Shown piece after piece: positions 1 through 7,117 of a stretch of DNA of 28,199 nucleotides (position 1 is the stretch's first letter; each line of letters starts with the position of its first letter). This DNA is from a virus: IMG/VR virus record IMGVR_UViG_3300031622_000577, positions 1 through 28,199 of that record; one strand, 5' to 3'. The position numbers and the translations under genes are program-made. The notes beneath the pieces were generated by a model. The model made no database searches. It was not told the origin of the DNA and saw nothing but the letters and a program-made list of their open reading frames with translations.

Positions 1-75
1 TACTGTAGTTTTTATCTCAATCTAATTGTCAAAAACCGGTCACCCCCAATAAATCAAAGAACGTAATTATAATCT
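1..75. other. Non-coding left edge
   Basis: No start codon leading to a useful frame is visible on the minus strand in these bases, and no gene was recognised. A promoter-like AATATATAAA sits at its right border (minus strand), so this is probably the long leader of a minus-strand gene that begins beyond the left edge. It contains a locally GC-rich patch around the palindrome ACCGGT at 35-40, unusual for this AT-rich window, whose role I cannot tell. Confidence 0.4.
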
Positions 76-85
76 TTATATATTA
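75..85 (-). promoter_or_regulatory. Candidate late promoter, TAATATATAAA
   Basis: The minus strand reads TAATATATAAA, identical to the element before the protease-scaffold gene. It overlaps the stop codon of the 109-aa ORF, so it would serve a gene to the left of the window. Resemblance to the T4 late promoter TATAAATA is an inference. Confidence 0.4.
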
Positions 86-405
86 TACTCAATCTTTGGA
101 TGCAAATGGAATGCTCTTTTTAATTCATCATATCCTTTCTTTGATCCAAATCTATTACCTGAGCCTATATGCCATGTAACCTTTTCAACTTTATCATATT
201 CACGATATTCTTTAAAATCATAAATAGTAAAAGGAGTACCATCTTCAGTTTGCATCTCCCATTCATTTTGAGTCCTTTCAGTAATATCAGAATCAGTGTA
301 CATTACTGCGCCACATACTTTTTCTATATCTTCTATTGCTGCTTCAAATGCATGGTTATGAAATCCTAAATCCGTTGCTAGGCTGGCATTTTCTAATCTA
401 TTCAT
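76..405 (-). CDS. Conserved hypothetical phage protein, 109 aa
   Basis: This is a small soluble protein without membrane segments. The middle to C-terminal half has the motifs DGTPFTIYDFKEYR and WHIGSGN, a pattern I associate with small uncharacterised proteins of T4-like and other large phages; no function is known to me. It is the last gene of the leftward series here, following the DnaQ-like exonuclease after a gap of 57 bases, so it may be co-transcribed with it. The start ATG lies in an A-rich leader (AAAGATAAG before the ATG). A late-promoter-like element overlaps its stop codon. The gene is confident because of its intact frame and position; its role is unknown. Confidence 0.7.
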   Translation of the reverse strand: MNRLENASLATDLGFHNHAFEAAIEDIEKVCGAVMYTDSDITERTQNEWEMQTEDGTPFTIYDFKEYREYDKVEKVTWHIGSGNRFGSKKGYDELKRAFHLHPKIEYNI

Positions 406-440
406 CTTATCTTTGTGTTTAGTATATTATAATAATAACA

Positions 441-465
441 AATCTTTTCTATTTCTGAAAGATTA
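441..465 (-). terminator. Weak stem-loop after the exonuclease gene
   Basis: On the minus strand AATCTTT and AAAGATT can pair as a 7-bp stem around a loop of about ten bases, directly at the exonuclease stop codon. It is followed by TTGTTATTATT rather than a clean T-run, so it may be a weak terminator, an mRNA end-protecting hairpin, or chance in AT-rich DNA. Confidence 0.25.
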
Positions 466-1266
466 ATATGGCATTTCTATATTTTTATTTTCTTCAGCTT
501 TAAACTTAGCAATTAATTTAGTTAATATAATCTTAAGCTCTTTAGAAAATTCACCTTTTTCAATTATCCATGAAAGATAGTTAAAATCATTTTCAAATAT
601 TTCTCTAAAAGGTTTTCCTTTATGCTTGCCAAAATTAAATATAATAGTTCTTTTACCATCTACATCAGCAAATTTTAATTTACCACCTAAATCAACTTGA
701 TCAGCTCTACGAGTATTTACCTCCTTATCTATTTCTTCTGCAGTATCAGCCATTTGGTATACTTCTCTTTGTTTTTGAAATATTTCCATTGTAGCTCTAA
801 CATCAGCCTCAGCTCTATGTGCACCTTCTAAATCTTTACCAGTATATTTTTTATAAGTACTAGTTAAATCTCTCTTTTCATAATTACTATAAATAAGGAA
901 AGGATCCATTACTGCTCGACCTCTATGGTTAAATGCTATACCACATCTCATGAATTCCTCACATAAAAATGGTACATCAAAGAATAAGGCATTATACCCT
1001 CCTAAGTCGCAATCACCAATAAAATCGTTTATTTCAGATGCTATCATTTCAAAGGTAGGTTTATCCTTTAACATCTCTAGAGAAATGCCATGCTTTTCTT
1101 CAGCTTCGGCTCTCATCTCTACATTACCTGGGTTTACTAATTGATTATAAGTCTCAATCTCATTACCGTCAAAGTCGGTTTTAATCATGCATATCTCTAT
1201 GATACGATCTGATGATGTACTTATTCCTGTGGTTTCTAAATCAAACCAAACTATATTTTTCTTCAT
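463..1266 (-). CDS. DnaQ-like DEDDh 3'-5' exonuclease with exonuclease X-type C-terminal domain
   Basis: This is a predicted 3'-5' exonuclease acting on DNA (RNA cannot be excluded). The DEDDh motifs are complete: Exo I FDLETTG with D9 and E11, Exo II NALFFDVPF with D97, and Exo III HRAEADVRA with H150 and D155. After a linker comes a second module at about 195-255, with FGKHKGKPF followed by YLSWIIEKGEF, which matches the small C-terminal domain found in exonuclease X-type proteins. At 267 aa it is full length for such a two-domain enzyme. T4 has DexA as an exonuclease of similar fold, but I cannot say this is its orthologue; the C-terminal module argues for a separate origin. Roles in host-DNA breakdown, repair or nucleotide recycling are possible. 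A promoter-like TATATAAA lies 31 bases upstream. Confidence 0.9.
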   Translation of the reverse strand: MKKNIVWFDLETTGISTSSDRIIEICMIKTDFDGNEIETYNQLVNPGNVEMRAEAEEKHGISLEMLKDKPTFEMIASEINDFIGDCDLGGYNALFFDVPFLCEEFMRCGIAFNHRGRAVMDPFLIYSNYEKRDLTSTYKKYTGKDLEGAHRAEADVRATMEIFQKQREVYQMADTAEEIDKEVNTRRADQVDLGGKLKFADVDGKRTIIFNFGKHKGKPFREIFENDFNYLSWIIEKGEFSKELKIILTKLIAKFKAEENKNIEMPY

Positions 1267-1296
1267 ACTATACTTTTTTACCTTAACTGTTATATA

Positions 1297-1307
1297 ATTT
1301 ATATAGC
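1297..1307 (-). promoter_or_regulatory. Candidate late promoter, GCTATATAAAT
   Basis: The minus strand reads GCTATATAAAT, sharing the core TATATAAA with the elements before the structural genes. It lies 30 bases before the exonuclease start codon, in a short intergenic gap. Confidence 0.35.
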
Positions 1308-1335
1308 TAAAGTTAAAGTTAGTTTTAAGAAATTG

Positions 1336-1788
1336 TTAAGTAAGTGAAATAATTATATTATTAACAGTATCGCCTTCTGCAATCTGCTCAATTAATTCCA
1401 TTCCATCAATAACATGACCAAATGTTGTATGACCTGGATCTAAATGTTGAGTTCCTCTTCTACTTAAACAAATAAAGAATGCACCCATTGAAGTATGTGG
1501 TGATCCAGTATTAGCAGCACTTAAAACGCCATAAGCATGAAAATTATTATTCTTTTTTCTTCGAGGTGTTTCTAATTCATCATATAAGTATGGATGACCA
1601 CCTTCTTGTTCCTTTGGTCCTAACTGCACCATGAAGCCTGGTATAACCCTATCAAAACTTTGGCCATCATAATTACCGGCTTCTGCTTTAATAATAAAAT
1701 TTCCAGTGTTTATTGGAGTTTCATCATAAAGACGAAAAGTAATATCTCCTTTATCCATTTTAAAAGTAGCAGTGTATTTGGTATTCAT
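1336..1788 (-). CDS. Cyclophilin-type peptidyl-prolyl cis-trans isomerase
   Basis: This is a 150-aa single-domain cyclophilin that would catalyse proline isomerisation in protein folding. The core motif FDRVIPGFMVQLG (46-58) holds the catalytic arginine R47 and Q55. GAFFICLS (102-109) and HLDPGHTTFG (115-124) match the other conserved active-site strands. The position of the cyclosporin-contacting tryptophan of human cyclophilin A appears to be H115, so drug binding is probably weak. No signal peptide is present, so it should act in the host cytoplasm. It directly follows the tape measure gene (gap of 23 bases), which suggests late expression and a possible role in folding virion proteins; that is inference. 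Cyclophilins are uncommon in phages, so acquisition from a cellular genome is likely. Confidence 0.93.
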   Translation of the reverse strand: MNTKYTATFKMDKGDITFRLYDETPINTGNFIIKAEAGNYDGQSFDRVIPGFMVQLGPKEQEGGHPYLYDELETPRRKKNNNFHAYGVLSAANTGSPHTSMGAFFICLSRRGTQHLDPGHTTFGHVIDGMELIEQIAEGDTVNNIIISLT

Positions 1789-1811
1789 ATTTATTTGTTT
1801 ATTAATTAATA

Positions 1812-4709
1812 TTAGTCATCACTTAAGTTGGAAATACCAGTAGTTATACTTACCGGTAATTGTTTCATTGTAGAATTCAATGCTATTAATGTAGTATTTA
1901 ATTTTCTAAAGTCGGATTTCATTGAATCATTAGATCTAGGTTTTGGGGTATTACCTGTTAATGCATCTACACCTCGACCTATTAATCCTCCAATACCACC
2001 TCCACCACCAGAGCTTTCAGACATTATATCTCTAATTTCTTCAACTGCTTTTGCTAAAGCTACATATCCATCTCTTCTTCTAGGTAACTCAGAACCAGAT
2101 TTAAATAGATCACCAAAGGCTACTGTTTTATCGATATCAATTTTATTAATAGAATCTGCAATTTTTGAAATTCCATCAGCCGCCTTTTCTAATTGACCTT
2201 TTTCTGCAACATCTCCTAAGGTTACAATAAATGATTTAAAATCATCTAACTCTTCAGACATTTCAGGATTAGCTGTATAAAGATCACTAAAGGCAGTTCC
2301 TATAGAAGTTAATAATTTACCTACTGATGTAGAAACAGCTTCTGGTTCAAAATCACCACTAAAAGCCTTAAGACCTTTTGCAATATCAGTTAATGCTGCA
2401 CCTGCACCGTCAACAGCTTCAATACCTTTTTGTACTTTATTTTCATCCCATGATATTCCAAACAATCCAGTATCAGTTTCTTCCATACCACCAATAGAAG
2501 CAAATGCTTGTCCTACTAATCCTAATGTCACTTTAATTTTTTCAGCAATTGCTGTAGGATTTTCAATACCTGAAAATGTAGATAGTGCTGTAGCTATTTT
2601 ACTTAATTCATCACCAGCACCTTGTACTGATTGTATACCTTCTTGTACTTTATTCTTTTTAATTCCAAATAAGGATCCAAAGAAACCACCAGCTGCTACA
2701 TTACCTTCAGATGCAACAGCAGAGAATGCTTCTTGCACAAAACCAATTGATTTAGATATAGCAGCACCAACTACATCAAAATCTACCTTAGAGTCAACTA
2801 ATTTTTGAAATTCAGTTAAACCAATTGCAATATCTTTTAAAGCTTTACCTGACCCTTGTACTGATTCTAAACCTTCAGCTACCTTATTCTTTTTAATTCC
2901 AAATAAAGATCCAAAGAATCCACCTGCCTCAACATTACCCTCTTCAGCAACCGCAGCAAATGCTCTTTGTATAAATCCAACTGTTTTAGCTATAGCATCT
3001 CCTAATACGACAAAGTCTACTTTACTATCTACTAATTTTTGAAATTCAGTTAAACCTCCTGCTATATTAGTTAAGGCTTTACCTGCATCCATTACAGAAC
3101 TAATACCTTTCTTAGTGGCATTAGGACTAAATGCGTTTCCAAATACTTTTCCAAATATACCTGTTGGTGTTGCAGCTTCACCACCTGCTTGAGCAAATGC
3201 TGTACTGATTCCTGATAATACTGTTGCTAATTGTAAACTTTGATCAGAAGTCCAACTTAATTTTTGGTATGCTTTTAAACCTTTTGATAATACTATTAAT
3301 GATAATCCTGCTGCACCAAATCCTGCAGCAGCTGCTATCATTTTAACAGAATCAACTGCTCCAGTTAAAGCTCCACCAATAGAACTAAAGAATCCACCAA
3401 CACCACCCCCACTAGGCGGTCCTATAAATGCTGCTTTTACACCAGCTAATGTTGTTGTTAATTTAAGAGCATCATCTTCAGTAAAGTCAACCTTTTTAAT
3501 TGCTACCAATCCTGGGGCAAGCGCCAATAATGCAACACCTATAGCGGCAAATGCAGCGGCACCTGGTATAATAGCTACTGCGCCAAAACCGGCAGCAGCA
3601 AACAATAATCCCATTGCTGTTAATAATGCAGATTGTATCCCAATATCTTCTAATGTAACATCTTTAGTTGCATGTGCAAATGGTATATAACCTAAACCAA
3701 ATACTAATAAACCTATACCCATAGAAGCTAATGAAGCCGCCCCTTGAATAATTAAACCGAATAGAGAACCTAGTAAAGCAGTTACAACACCAATACCTAC
3801 TAATACCCCTGCTTGTATAGCTATACCTTCAAGTGTTGGTGCAGTGCTAGCAACGGCAAATGCAAATAGAGCATACCCTAAACCAAACACTAATAAACCT
3901 ACTCCCATGAATGCCAAAGCCATGGAACCCTTTTTTATCTGTTTATCAAATAATCCTAATATAGCAACAGCACCACCTATTAAAACTAACGTGGCAACCA
4001 TTCCTAATAATATAGCAGGCTGCATTAAAATAAAGAATGTAGTTAATGCAAACACAGCTAAGCCTACTGCAAATGATTTTAAAGCATCACCTATATTATC
4101 TAATGACTTCGCACCTTTCGCTATTGGCTTTTCTGCCATTCCTAATATTAAAAATAAAGGTGTTATTAGAGCAACTGCTATGTATAATAACGGAAGACCT
4201 ATTGCTGCAGGTATTAATAAAAGAGCTGATAGTGCTAATGCTTTAGAAAAGTTAAGTATAGAATTACCCATAGCCATCATTGCCTTTGCACCTTTATCCA
4301 TTTTCTTTGGATCAGACTTAGACCACATTTCTATTTGGGTTCTTACAAAGTCATTAAATTTATTAATAGTCTTTGTAGGGACTAACGTAAATATTAATAA
4401 ACCTTTAGCCATAGCTGCAGTACCAGCACCTAACATTTTAAATGCATTACCACCAGCAGCCATTCCGCCAGTTCCTTTACCTTTACCACCACCCATTAAT
4501 CCAGCAAGACCACCGCCTTTTTGCTGTTCCATTAACTTGGTTTGTATTTTTAATTCTTTTAGAATTTGCTCTTGTACTGCACCACCAGATGATTGGCCAG
4601 TAGTACCAACAGCAACAGTTAGCGCGTCTATTGATGCTGCAGTGGATTCTGTCGCAGCCTGGATCTTAGTTAAAGGATCCATTAAGTCTTTTAAAGTTAC
4701 AACAGCCAT
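1812..4709 (-). CDS. Tail tape measure protein, 965 aa
   Basis: This is the probable tape measure, the extended protein inside the tail tube that sets tail length. Evidence is its length, low-complexity Gly/Ala-rich composition, position directly downstream of the baseplate/chaperone-like gene and its frameshift extension, and a series of long hydrophobic helices (roughly 155-190, 208-250, 262-288, 298-345, 355-405 and 455-475). A short N-terminal helical region and a Gly/Lys-rich linker (65-90) precede them. Residues 543-698 are two near-identical 78-residue repeats, with two diverged copies following to about residue 815. The C-terminus is helical after a poly-Gly linker (900-908). T4 gp29 is much shorter (about 590 aa) and lacks such a hydrophobic core, so this looks more like the tape measures of siphoviruses and other myoviruses. 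At about 1.5 angstroms per residue the tail would be near 140 nm. Confidence 0.85.
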   Translation of the reverse strand: MAVVTLKDLMDPLTKIQAATESTAASIDALTVAVGTTGQSSGGAVQEQILKELKIQTKLMEQQKGGGLAGLMGGGKGKGTGGMAAGGNAFKMLGAGTAAMAKGLLIFTLVPTKTINKFNDFVRTQIEMWSKSDPKKMDKGAKAMMAMGNSILNFSKALALSALLLIPAAIGLPLLYIAVALITPLFLILGMAEKPIAKGAKSLDNIGDALKSFAVGLAVFALTTFFILMQPAILLGMVATLVLIGGAVAILGLFDKQIKKGSMALAFMGVGLLVFGLGYALFAFAVASTAPTLEGIAIQAGVLVGIGVVTALLGSLFGLIIQGAASLASMGIGLLVFGLGYIPFAHATKDVTLEDIGIQSALLTAMGLLFAAAGFGAVAIIPGAAAFAAIGVALLALAPGLVAIKKVDFTEDDALKLTTTLAGVKAAFIGPPSGGGVGGFFSSIGGALTGAVDSVKMIAAAAGFGAAGLSLIVLSKGLKAYQKLSWTSDQSLQLATVLSGISTAFAQAGGEAATPTGIFGKVFGNAFSPNATKKGISSVMDAGKALTNIAGGLTEFQKLVDSKVDFVVLGDAIAKTVGFIQRAFAAVAEEGNVEAGGFFGSLFGIKKNKVAEGLESVQGSGKALKDIAIGLTEFQKLVDSKVDFDVVGAAISKSIGFVQEAFSAVASEGNVAAGGFFGSLFGIKKNKVQEGIQSVQGAGDELSKIATALSTFSGIENPTAIAEKIKVTLGLVGQAFASIGGMEETDTGLFGISWDENKVQKGIEAVDGAGAALTDIAKGLKAFSGDFEPEAVSTSVGKLLTSIGTAFSDLYTANPEMSEELDDFKSFIVTLGDVAEKGQLEKAADGISKIADSINKIDIDKTVAFGDLFKSGSELPRRRDGYVALAKAVEEIRDIMSESSGGGGGIGGLIGRGVDALTGNTPKPRSNDSMKSDFRKLNTTLIALNSTMKQLPVSITTGISNLSDD
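2616..3083 (-). repeat. Two tandem 234-bp repeats inside the tape measure gene
   Basis: The two units are 3083-2850 and 2849-2616. Both encode the start GKAL(T/K), the string TEFQKLVDSKVDF, and the block GGFFGSLFGIKKNKV; the DNA copies are also visibly similar. Two further diverged protein copies follow, starting near residues 699 and 770. This suggests recent in-frame duplication, which would lengthen the tail in fixed steps. Confidence 0.85.
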
Positions 4710-4722
4710 TTAGATTTTATTT

Positions 4723-4951
4723 TTAAAATTTAGGCATGGAGATTTTTGGCATTGTAGGGGTTTTAAATTTACTAGCCATCCCATCCATATTGTATTTATC
4801 GTTGGTGTCTTTAGTATTTTGTTGCTCTTGCTTATTGCGCTCTTTCAATAAGTCATTATAGATTTCTAATGTGTACTCATATTCATAGAAAGGAAGCAAA
4901 TCCAACTCTGAAGGTTGGAGATGCAACTTTTCTAATAATAATACTCTAACT
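4723..4951 (-). CDS. Frameshifted C-terminal extension of the gp26-like gene (tail assembly chaperone-like, 76 codons)
   Basis: This is the frame between the gp26-like gene and the tape measure. It has no ATG near its beginning: the only near-start candidate is TTG at 4926, and the first ATG codons fall inside the C-terminal half. The frame is open upstream of the TTG through the gp26 stop and about 16 codons into gp26. The peptide carries ELDLLPFYEYEYTLEIYN and then a charged helix, resembling the short extensions made by frameshift in tail assembly chaperones (the T part of lambda G-GT; E' of P2). With its place 13 bases before the tape measure, I infer expression mainly as a +1 frameshift fusion with gp26, giving a protein of about 408 aa. 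Independent initiation at the TTG (67 aa) is the alternative. Confidence 0.65.
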
Positions 4952-4957
4952 TTAAAG
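4951..4957 (-). other. Candidate programmed +1 frameshift site CTT-TAA-A
   Basis: The gp26-like frame ends CTT CTT TAA. A peptidyl-tRNA-Leu on the last CTT could slip one base forward to TTT and continue with AAA GTT AGA in the downstream frame. CTT followed by a stop codon is the same kind of site used in the release factor 2 gene (CUU UGA). No upstream Shine-Dalgarno-like stimulator is visible, which fits the general lack of such sequences here. No recoding data were available. Confidence 0.6.
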
Positions 4958-5950
4958 AAGTTCAGTAGAGATATCTGGAATAAGGAACAAAGCCTTGATA
5001 CCGCCGGGAAACGTTAGAGGAACAGTGACCTCCTCACTGCAGCTTTTACATGGAAATACCATCTCCGGTTTAACACCGACTTTCATATCTTCAGCTAACC
5101 TGTAGACAATTGTATATTTTGTAGCATCCCAGCCTTGAAAAGATGTAATCTTAGAGAATATATCCTTTTCATTCCAACCTCTCCATTCTCTCTGTAGATA
5201 AGGTAAGATAGCTAGAGTAGATTTATCCCAGCTTTGGTTTTTCTCTTCTCTATCTCTGATATAATCAGTTATAGCCCTCATTACACCTATTGTAGGTGGG
5301 GCCATTTTAATAATACCATAATTTTTTGTTGCGACTGAATAACATTTATCAGCATCATCATAGTATTTTTCAAATCTCTCTACAACAGAATTAAACTGTA
5401 AATTATCTGTTCTTAATTCTACAGATTCTTGAGAGTTACAACTAGAAGTCTTGCATGATTTTCTACTTATAGGCATCATTAATGTTTGCTCACCAGTTTT
5501 GAAAGTTAATTCTCTAATTGATAGTATTAAATAAATTCTATCTTCTTCAAGAATATCTTTATAAGATCCTCTCTGTGTACCATACGTTACTTTAGAACAT
5601 GCTACTACAATGTTATTTAAACCTTCATCTACTTCCTTTAGGTTATTTTCATCAATAGTAGAAAAGTTTCTAACCTCAGCAACCTTTGCAGGTCTAATAT
5701 GAATTTCAAAATCTTCTCTATAAAATTTACCTTTTGATGGAAAGCTGTTAAGATCCAAACGAGTATAGCCTATCATTGCATTTAATCGCTGAACTTCAGG
5801 ATCATCATTAGTAACTTTATTCATTTGTCTAGCAACATCAACCTTTCCTAAACCTGTAACTACATCTCTAGGAGTTTCTGTAGCTTCTACTGGTATACCT
5901 TCGGCTGCTGCAAATTCCTTCTTAATATTTTCTTCGTGCTCGTTTGACAT
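4952..5950 (-). CDS. 26: Baseplate hub / assembly protein, gp26/gp51-like (332 aa)
   Basis: This protein matches the T4 base plate family that includes gp26 and gp51, tail-hub or hub-assembly factors. After a disordered N-terminus (1-60), the conserved domain begins with TRLDLNSFPSKGKFY (63-77) and continues to the C-terminus. Four cysteines, C166/C171 and C301/C304 (CKTSSC and CKSC), could form one metal site, a feature I associate with this family in marine T4-like phages. It is longer than T4 gp26 (208 aa) or gp51 (249 aa). The start ATG follows three bases after the GIY-YIG stop, with an A/T-rich leader and no Shine-Dalgarno. Its end overlaps the +1 frame of the next ORF, which suggests that a fraction is extended by frameshifting. 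Position before the tape measure suits a tail chaperone role (inference). Confidence 0.8.
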   Translation of the reverse strand: MSNEHEENIKKEFAAAEGIPVEATETPRDVVTGLGKVDVARQMNKVTNDDPEVQRLNAMIGYTRLDLNSFPSKGKFYREDFEIHIRPAKVAEVRNFSTIDENNLKEVDEGLNNIVVACSKVTYGTQRGSYKDILEEDRIYLILSIRELTFKTGEQTLMMPISRKSCKTSSCNSQESVELRTDNLQFNSVVERFEKYYDDADKCYSVATKNYGIIKMAPPTIGVMRAITDYIRDREEKNQSWDKSTLAILPYLQREWRGWNEKDIFSKITSFQGWDATKYTIVYRLAEDMKVGVKPEMVFPCKSCSEEVTVPLTFPGGIKALFLIPDISTELL

Positions 5951-5953
5951 TAT

Positions 5954-6424
5954 TTAGTTATTTTTTATTAATTTTTTCTCTGTGGTTGTTTCTTCAACTA
6001 TATGCTCTACAATTAATTGTCTAACGTATCTTGAAATGGCAACAGGTTTAATTCTGTTTTCCATTGATTTTTGTATAATAATTGCATTAAGACTATCTTC
6101 ATCACTAGGAGTTAATAATACTTGCAATTTTTTAGTTAATCTTTTCTTTTGTGGAATAAGTTCCTGTACAGTTTCATTAAAACCATATTTAGGATTATCA
6201 GATTTAAATTTATTAATCCAATACTCTACTCTTTTTAAAACATCACTTAACGATTCATCAGCTTTAAAGACTTCCATAACTTCTCGCTTAAATGCTTTAG
6301 TTCCAAAATCCTTTACTGCTCGTTTAATGTATTTTCCTGTGCCAAAGTTGTTTGGGTTATCATTTACTGAATAACCTACATAAACCTTGTTTGTTTTTTC
6401 TTGTTGTAATTTATAGATAATCAT
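5954..6424 (-). CDS. GIY-YIG endonuclease with a ribbon-helix-helix-like C-terminus
   Basis: This is a probable free-standing homing-type endonuclease of 156 aa. The GIY-YIG core is IIY (2-4) and YVG (15-17), followed by GTGKYIKRAVKDFG with candidate catalytic R35, and by VEYWI with candidate metal-binding E67. Residues about 105-145 (with SDEDSLNAIIIQ and ISRYVRQLIVEHI) look like a ribbon-helix-helix DNA-binding segment; that part is less certain. It lies between the tail tube terminator and the gp26-like gene, interrupting the tail series, as mobile endonuclease genes do in T4-like phages. The leader is almost pure A/T (several TATA-like stretches at 6425-6455), so it may have its own promoter. 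No intron signs were seen around it. Confidence 0.85.
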   Translation of the reverse strand: MIIYKLQQEKTNKVYVGYSVNDNPNNFGTGKYIKRAVKDFGTKAFKREVMEVFKADESLSDVLKRVEYWINKFKSDNPKYGFNETVQELIPQKKRLTKKLQVLLTPSDEDSLNAIIIQKSMENRIKPVAISRYVRQLIVEHIVEETTTEKKLIKNN

Positions 6425-6466
6425 GTTTCTATATTATATAATTTATATTATATATTGAGAAGAAGG

Positions 6467-6504
6467 TAAAAAAACTGGGATAGCTATAAAACAATCCCAG
6501 TTTA
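6467..6504 (-). terminator. Rho-independent terminator after the tail tube gene
   Basis: A perfect 10-bp stem, AAACTGGGAT with ATCCCAGTTT (6494-6503 and 6472-6481), closes a 12-base loop and is followed on the minus strand by a run of seven T. It lies 18 bases past the gp19 stop codon, so it ends the sheath-tube transcript and isolates the endonuclease gene. Confidence 0.9.
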
Positions 6505-6521
6505 TGTTAAATTAATTTATA

Positions 6522-7076
6522 TTACGATCCTACGTTCTCTTCAACCCAATGATCACAACGATAAGTCATTGTTAAATCAACTGCGTCTGGAGTAGTATAA
6601 TTTAGTTCATCCACAAAATCCATCTGACCAGTTGGGAATACATCTTTAAATGTAATCTTTCTGAAGATATCACCTGCTCGGTTATATTGAACAACAATCA
6701 TACTTCCTACGTAATCTTTCTTTAATCCCATTTCACCAGTTAATGGATCATAGATTATATTAGTCCAATTACGGAATGTATTATAGATGTAGTTTTCATT
6801 AGCTTCATTCAAGTTAAGACTGAAGTTAAGAGCTAGATCAACAAATGTTTGACCTGGCATACTTGCAAATGATCTATCTGCAAATTTGTACTTTTGTCCA
6901 ATTGCATCAATTGATGGATTTAAGTTATTTAAACCTCCAATTGAATTTACCTGTTCTAAGATAAGACCAGTATCATCCCCTAATGGAGAAAATATAGTCA
7001 CCTCAAAAAGGTTAGGTTGAACTGGTTCGTACCTTTGGCTACTGGCCCTTGACTGGGTATAATGTGGTAACGGCAT
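6522..7076 (-). CDS. 19: Tail tube protein gp19
   Basis: This is the T4-like tail tube subunit that stacks as hexameric rings inside the sheath. The 184-aa length is close to T4 gp19 (163 aa), and the N-terminal PNLFEVTIFSP, the central NLNEANENYIYN and the C-terminal LTMTYRCDHW segments follow the family pattern of a beta-barrel tube protein. It directly follows the sheath gene (gap of 41 bases), as in T4. A strong terminator follows, and a GAATATATAAA element lies 15 bases before the start, so it can be transcribed in large amounts on its own. No odd features beyond a slightly longer N-terminus. Confidence 0.95.
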   Translation of the reverse strand: MPLPHYTQSRASSQRYEPVQPNLFEVTIFSPLGDDTGLILEQVNSIGGLNNLNPSIDAIGQKYKFADRSFASMPGQTFVDLALNFSLNLNEANENYIYNTFRNWTNIIYDPLTGEMGLKKDYVGSMIVVQYNRAGDIFRKITFKDVFPTGQMDFVDELNYTTPDAVDLTMTYRCDHWVEENVGS

Positions 7077-7091
7077 AATTTATTTTGTTTT

Positions 7092-7102
7092 TTTATATAT
7101 TC
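7092..7102 (-). promoter_or_regulatory. Candidate late promoter, GAATATATAAA
   Basis: Minus strand GAATATATAAA, followed by AAAACAAAATAAATT and the gp19 start codon. It is identical to the elements before the holin-like, internal protein and portal genes. Confidence 0.55.
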
Positions 7103-7117
7103 GTCTTAGCTAACCTC

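Noticed and set aside
3844-4713. A 289-codon open frame on the plus strand
   Set aside because: It lies antisense to the tape measure gene, is composed of Asn/Ala/Pro-rich low-complexity sequence mirroring the Gly/Ala/Leu-rich gene, and has no leader or neighbours on its strand.
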